The notes beneath the pieces are model-generated. The model ran no database searches. It had not been told where the DNA came from and saw only the letters and a list, made by a program, of their open reading frames with translations. The position numbers and the translations under genes are program-made. 24,631 bases of DNA from an uncultured Desulfuromonadales bacterium (GTDB taxonomy: Bacteria > Desulfobacterota > Desulfuromonadia > Desulfuromonadales > Geopsychrobacteraceae), in contig CAMYNC010000029.1 of the NCBI GenBank assembly GCA_947259685.1, forward strand, positions 1-24,631. Reading direction: 5' to 3'. This document shows positions 23,044 to 24,631 of this stretch, in pieces (position 1 is the stretch's first letter; each line of letters opens with the position of its first letter).

Positions 23044-23822
23044 GCCTGCTCCCTAAACTGCTCAATTCAGCCCTGTTGTTAATGCTGCTCTCCCCAGCAC
23101 CGGTCAGTTCTGCGGAGCTATCGGTATTCGCCGCTTCGTCGCTCACTGAGGCGTTGGCTGAGCTGGTCAGGCGTTACGAAATTGAGCACCCTGAGGATCA
23201 GATCCGGTTGAATTTTGCCGGAAGCCAGACCCTGGCCACTCAGCTTGAGCTGGGTGCTCCGGCAGATCTGTTCATTTCTGCCAACCAGCCGGTCATGGCG
23301 AGACTGGAAAACCAAGGGTTGGTGGAAAAATCCCAGCCGCTGCTGGGTAATCGTCTGGTCGTTGCCGCGCGTCCCGATCTACAACCGCAGCTAGCAACAC
23401 TAAAGGATCTTGCCCGCCCCGACCTGTTACTGGCGGTCGGGAATCATCAGGTCCCAGTGGGGCGCTACACTCGGCAACTCTTCGCCAGCCTCTCTGCAGA
23501 TGCCAGCTACGGTTCAGCACTGGTGAAAAAAATCGGCGGGAATATTGTCAGTGAAGAGTGCCGGGTTAAGGCGATTATTGCCAAGCTGCTGCTCGGCGAA
23601 GTTGATGCCGGGTTCATCTACCAAAGCGATCTCGCGTCCGGCAACGCCAGCCGATTGACCGCCATCCCTTTGCCGGAAAAGTATAATCCACCAGCGGTTT
23701 ATCCTCTGGCAAAGGTTATAGGAGCAAAATCGGAAATCGACCATTTCGCGGATTTTCTGTTTTCCGCCGCTGCTCAGGATATTTTTTCCCAGCATGGCTT
23801 TTCTCCGGGGGCTCCGCAGTGA
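23040..23822 (+). CDS. modA: Periplasmic molybdate-binding protein of the ABC transporter
   Basis: This 260-residue protein has a signal peptide (residues 1-25, ending SSAE). The mature part starts LSVFAASSLTEAL, where the Ser residues bind the oxyanion. NFAGSQTLATQLELGAPADLF and DAGFIYQSDL, with a late Tyr, are further molybdate-site segments, as in E. coli ModA. It delivers molybdate (and probably tungstate) to ModB. The lone EECR Cys is not a lipobox, so the protein is soluble. The ATG overlaps the previous stop; the modB GTG overlaps its own stop. Confidence 0.94.
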   Translation: MSLLPKLLNSALLLMLLSPAPVSSAELSVFAASSLTEALAELVRRYEIEHPEDQIRLNFAGSQTLATQLELGAPADLFISANQPVMARLENQGLVEKSQPLLGNRLVVAARPDLQPQLATLKDLARPDLLLAVGNHQVPVGRYTRQLFASLSADASYGSALVKKIGGNIVSEECRVKAIIAKLLLGEVDAGFIYQSDLASGNASRLTAIPLPEKYNPPAVYPLAKVIGAKSEIDHFADFLFSAAAQDIFSQHGFSPGAPQ

Positions 23823-24610
23823 AACGACCTCGCCTTTTCCCTCTGCTGTTGGTTGGAGCTGGTCTGCTGCTGGGCAGCTTGATCCTGCTGCCGATCGTTG
23901 CCCTGCTGTTGGCCAGCAAGCCAACCGAGTTGCTGAAGTTGCTGGGGAACGCTGAGGTGGCCCTCGCGCTCTGGATTACCCTGTTGTCAGCGCTGATTGC
24001 CCTGCCACTGATTTTTCTGCTCGGGCTGCCTTCTGCCTACGGTTTGGCACGCTGCAAGGGTCGCCTGCGCAGGACTCTGGAAATCCTCCTGGAACTGCCG
24101 ATGGTCATGCCACCGGTGGTGGCCGGGCTGGCGCTGTTGCTCGCTTTCGGCCGGCGTGGCCTGCTCGGTGATTGGTTAAGCGAAATCGGGGTGCGCATTC
24201 CCTTTACCCTGAGCGCCGTGGTTCTGGCCATTTTGTTTGTCGTCACCCCTTTTTTCGTCCGGCGCTGCGTGGTGCTGTTCGACGGCATCGATCGGAAACT
24301 GGAGGAGGCTTCGCTGCTGCTCGGTGCGTCCCAGTTGCAAACCTTCTGGCATGTGACCCTGCCTGTCGTGCGCCGGGGTCTGTTTGCCGAAGCGGTCATG
24401 GCGCTGGCCCAGTCGATCGGACTGTTCGGGGTCATCATCCTGTTTGCCGGTAACTTCCCAGGGCGCACCCAGACCCTGTCGCTGGCCATCTACAGCGCGT
24501 TTGAATCCGATCCGCAACAGGCTTTCGCGCTGGGAACCCTGCTGCTGTTGATCTCCCTGTTGCTCCTGGCGACCGTCCACCTGCTCGCCCCAGGGGAGGG
24601 ACGGGCATGA
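23819..24610 (+). CDS. modB: Molybdate ABC transporter permease
   Basis: This 263-residue inner-membrane protein has about six helices (about 9-30, 43-65, 85-105, 120-140, 190-212 and 235-257). The EAA loop, EEASLLLGASQLQTFWHVTL, contacts the ATPase subunit. The GTG start at 23819 overlaps the modA TGA, and the first residues (MKRPRLF) are a typical basic cytoplasmic lead-in. It is somewhat longer than E. coli ModB (229). The stop overlaps the next ATG at 24607. Confidence 0.93.
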   Translation: MKRPRLFPLLLVGAGLLLGSLILLPIVALLLASKPTELLKLLGNAEVALALWITLLSALIALPLIFLLGLPSAYGLARCKGRLRRTLEILLELPMVMPPVVAGLALLLAFGRRGLLGDWLSEIGVRIPFTLSAVVLAILFVVTPFFVRRCVVLFDGIDRKLEEASLLLGASQLQTFWHVTLPVVRRGLFAEAVMALAQSIGLFGVIILFAGNFPGRTQTLSLAIYSAFESDPQQAFALGTLLLLISLLLLATVHLLAPGEGRA

Positions 24611-24631
24611 GCGATCTGGTTGTTCGCCTGA
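24607..24631 (+). CDS. modC: First codons of the next gene, probably the molybdate ABC ATPase modC
   Basis: An ATG at 24607 overlaps the modB TGA in the same ATGA arrangement as the preceding genes, and the frame (MSDLVVRL) is open to the window end. The identity rests on order alone, since modC normally follows modB; eight residues cannot confirm it. Confidence 0.55.

Noticed and set aside
1..24631. tRNA, rRNA, CRISPR arrays, transposases and attachment sites
   Set aside because: I looked for cloverleaf-like arms, regularly spaced repeats and transposase frames and saw none; the only mobile-like element is the palindrome at 5733-5897.

Overview
The window reads as part of the chromosome of a facultatively anaerobic bacterium, most likely a Desulfuromonadales/Geobacterales-type member of the Desulfobacterota. 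The grounds are the gene combination and style: a respiratory nitrate reductase operon with its own c-type cytochrome and two NarK carriers, an ATP-citrate lyase, a PAS-type sigma-54 activator, and moderately GC-rich sequence of even composition. The taxonomic call is inference; no rRNA or marker gene is present.

Left block (1-5702, all minus strand): an apparent operon read adenylate-kinase-like gene, aclB, aclA, iron-sulfur protein, then a gene cut by the window edge. AclB (ATP-grasp/citrate-binding) and AclA (CoA-ligase plus citryl-CoA lyase) together form an ATP-citrate lyase, the citrate-cleaving enzyme of the reductive TCA cycle. AclA is far longer than the usual bacterial form, and the usual first histidine of its lyase domain appears to be Asn. 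Upstream lie a 165-bp near-perfect palindrome and a good sigma-54 (-24/-12) promoter candidate.

Control block (5703-8119): a second, weaker sigma-54 candidate points the other way toward a 73-residue cysteine-rich protein, followed by a PAS/AAA+/Fis-type sigma-54 activator. The simplest model is that this activator controls the divergent acl operon.

8116-10334 (minus): an unusual fusion of a pyruvate kinase barrel (without its C domain) to a full-length ATP-sulfurylase-like domain. It is interrupted by a one-base frameshift near 9910, and two normally invariant residues in the sulfurylase motifs are changed.

10335-10905: a long leader with two tandem dyads, a possible sigma-70 promoter and a strong two-part RNA stem. 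It precedes the nar operon.

Right block (10906-24631, all plus): cytochrome c, narG, narH, narJ, narI, narK1, narK2 and a single-domain PAS protein. These are followed by molybdenum genes: a mobA-mobB fusion, a ModE-type DNA-binding protein, modA, modB and the first codons of what is probably modC. The logic is coherent: NarGHI reduces nitrate at the cytoplasmic face, NarK proteins move nitrate and nitrite, NarJ matures NarG, and ModABC with MobAB supply molybdate and the guanylated molybdenum cofactor NarG needs. From mobAB onward every junction is a 4-base stop/start overlap, so that group is surely co-translated.
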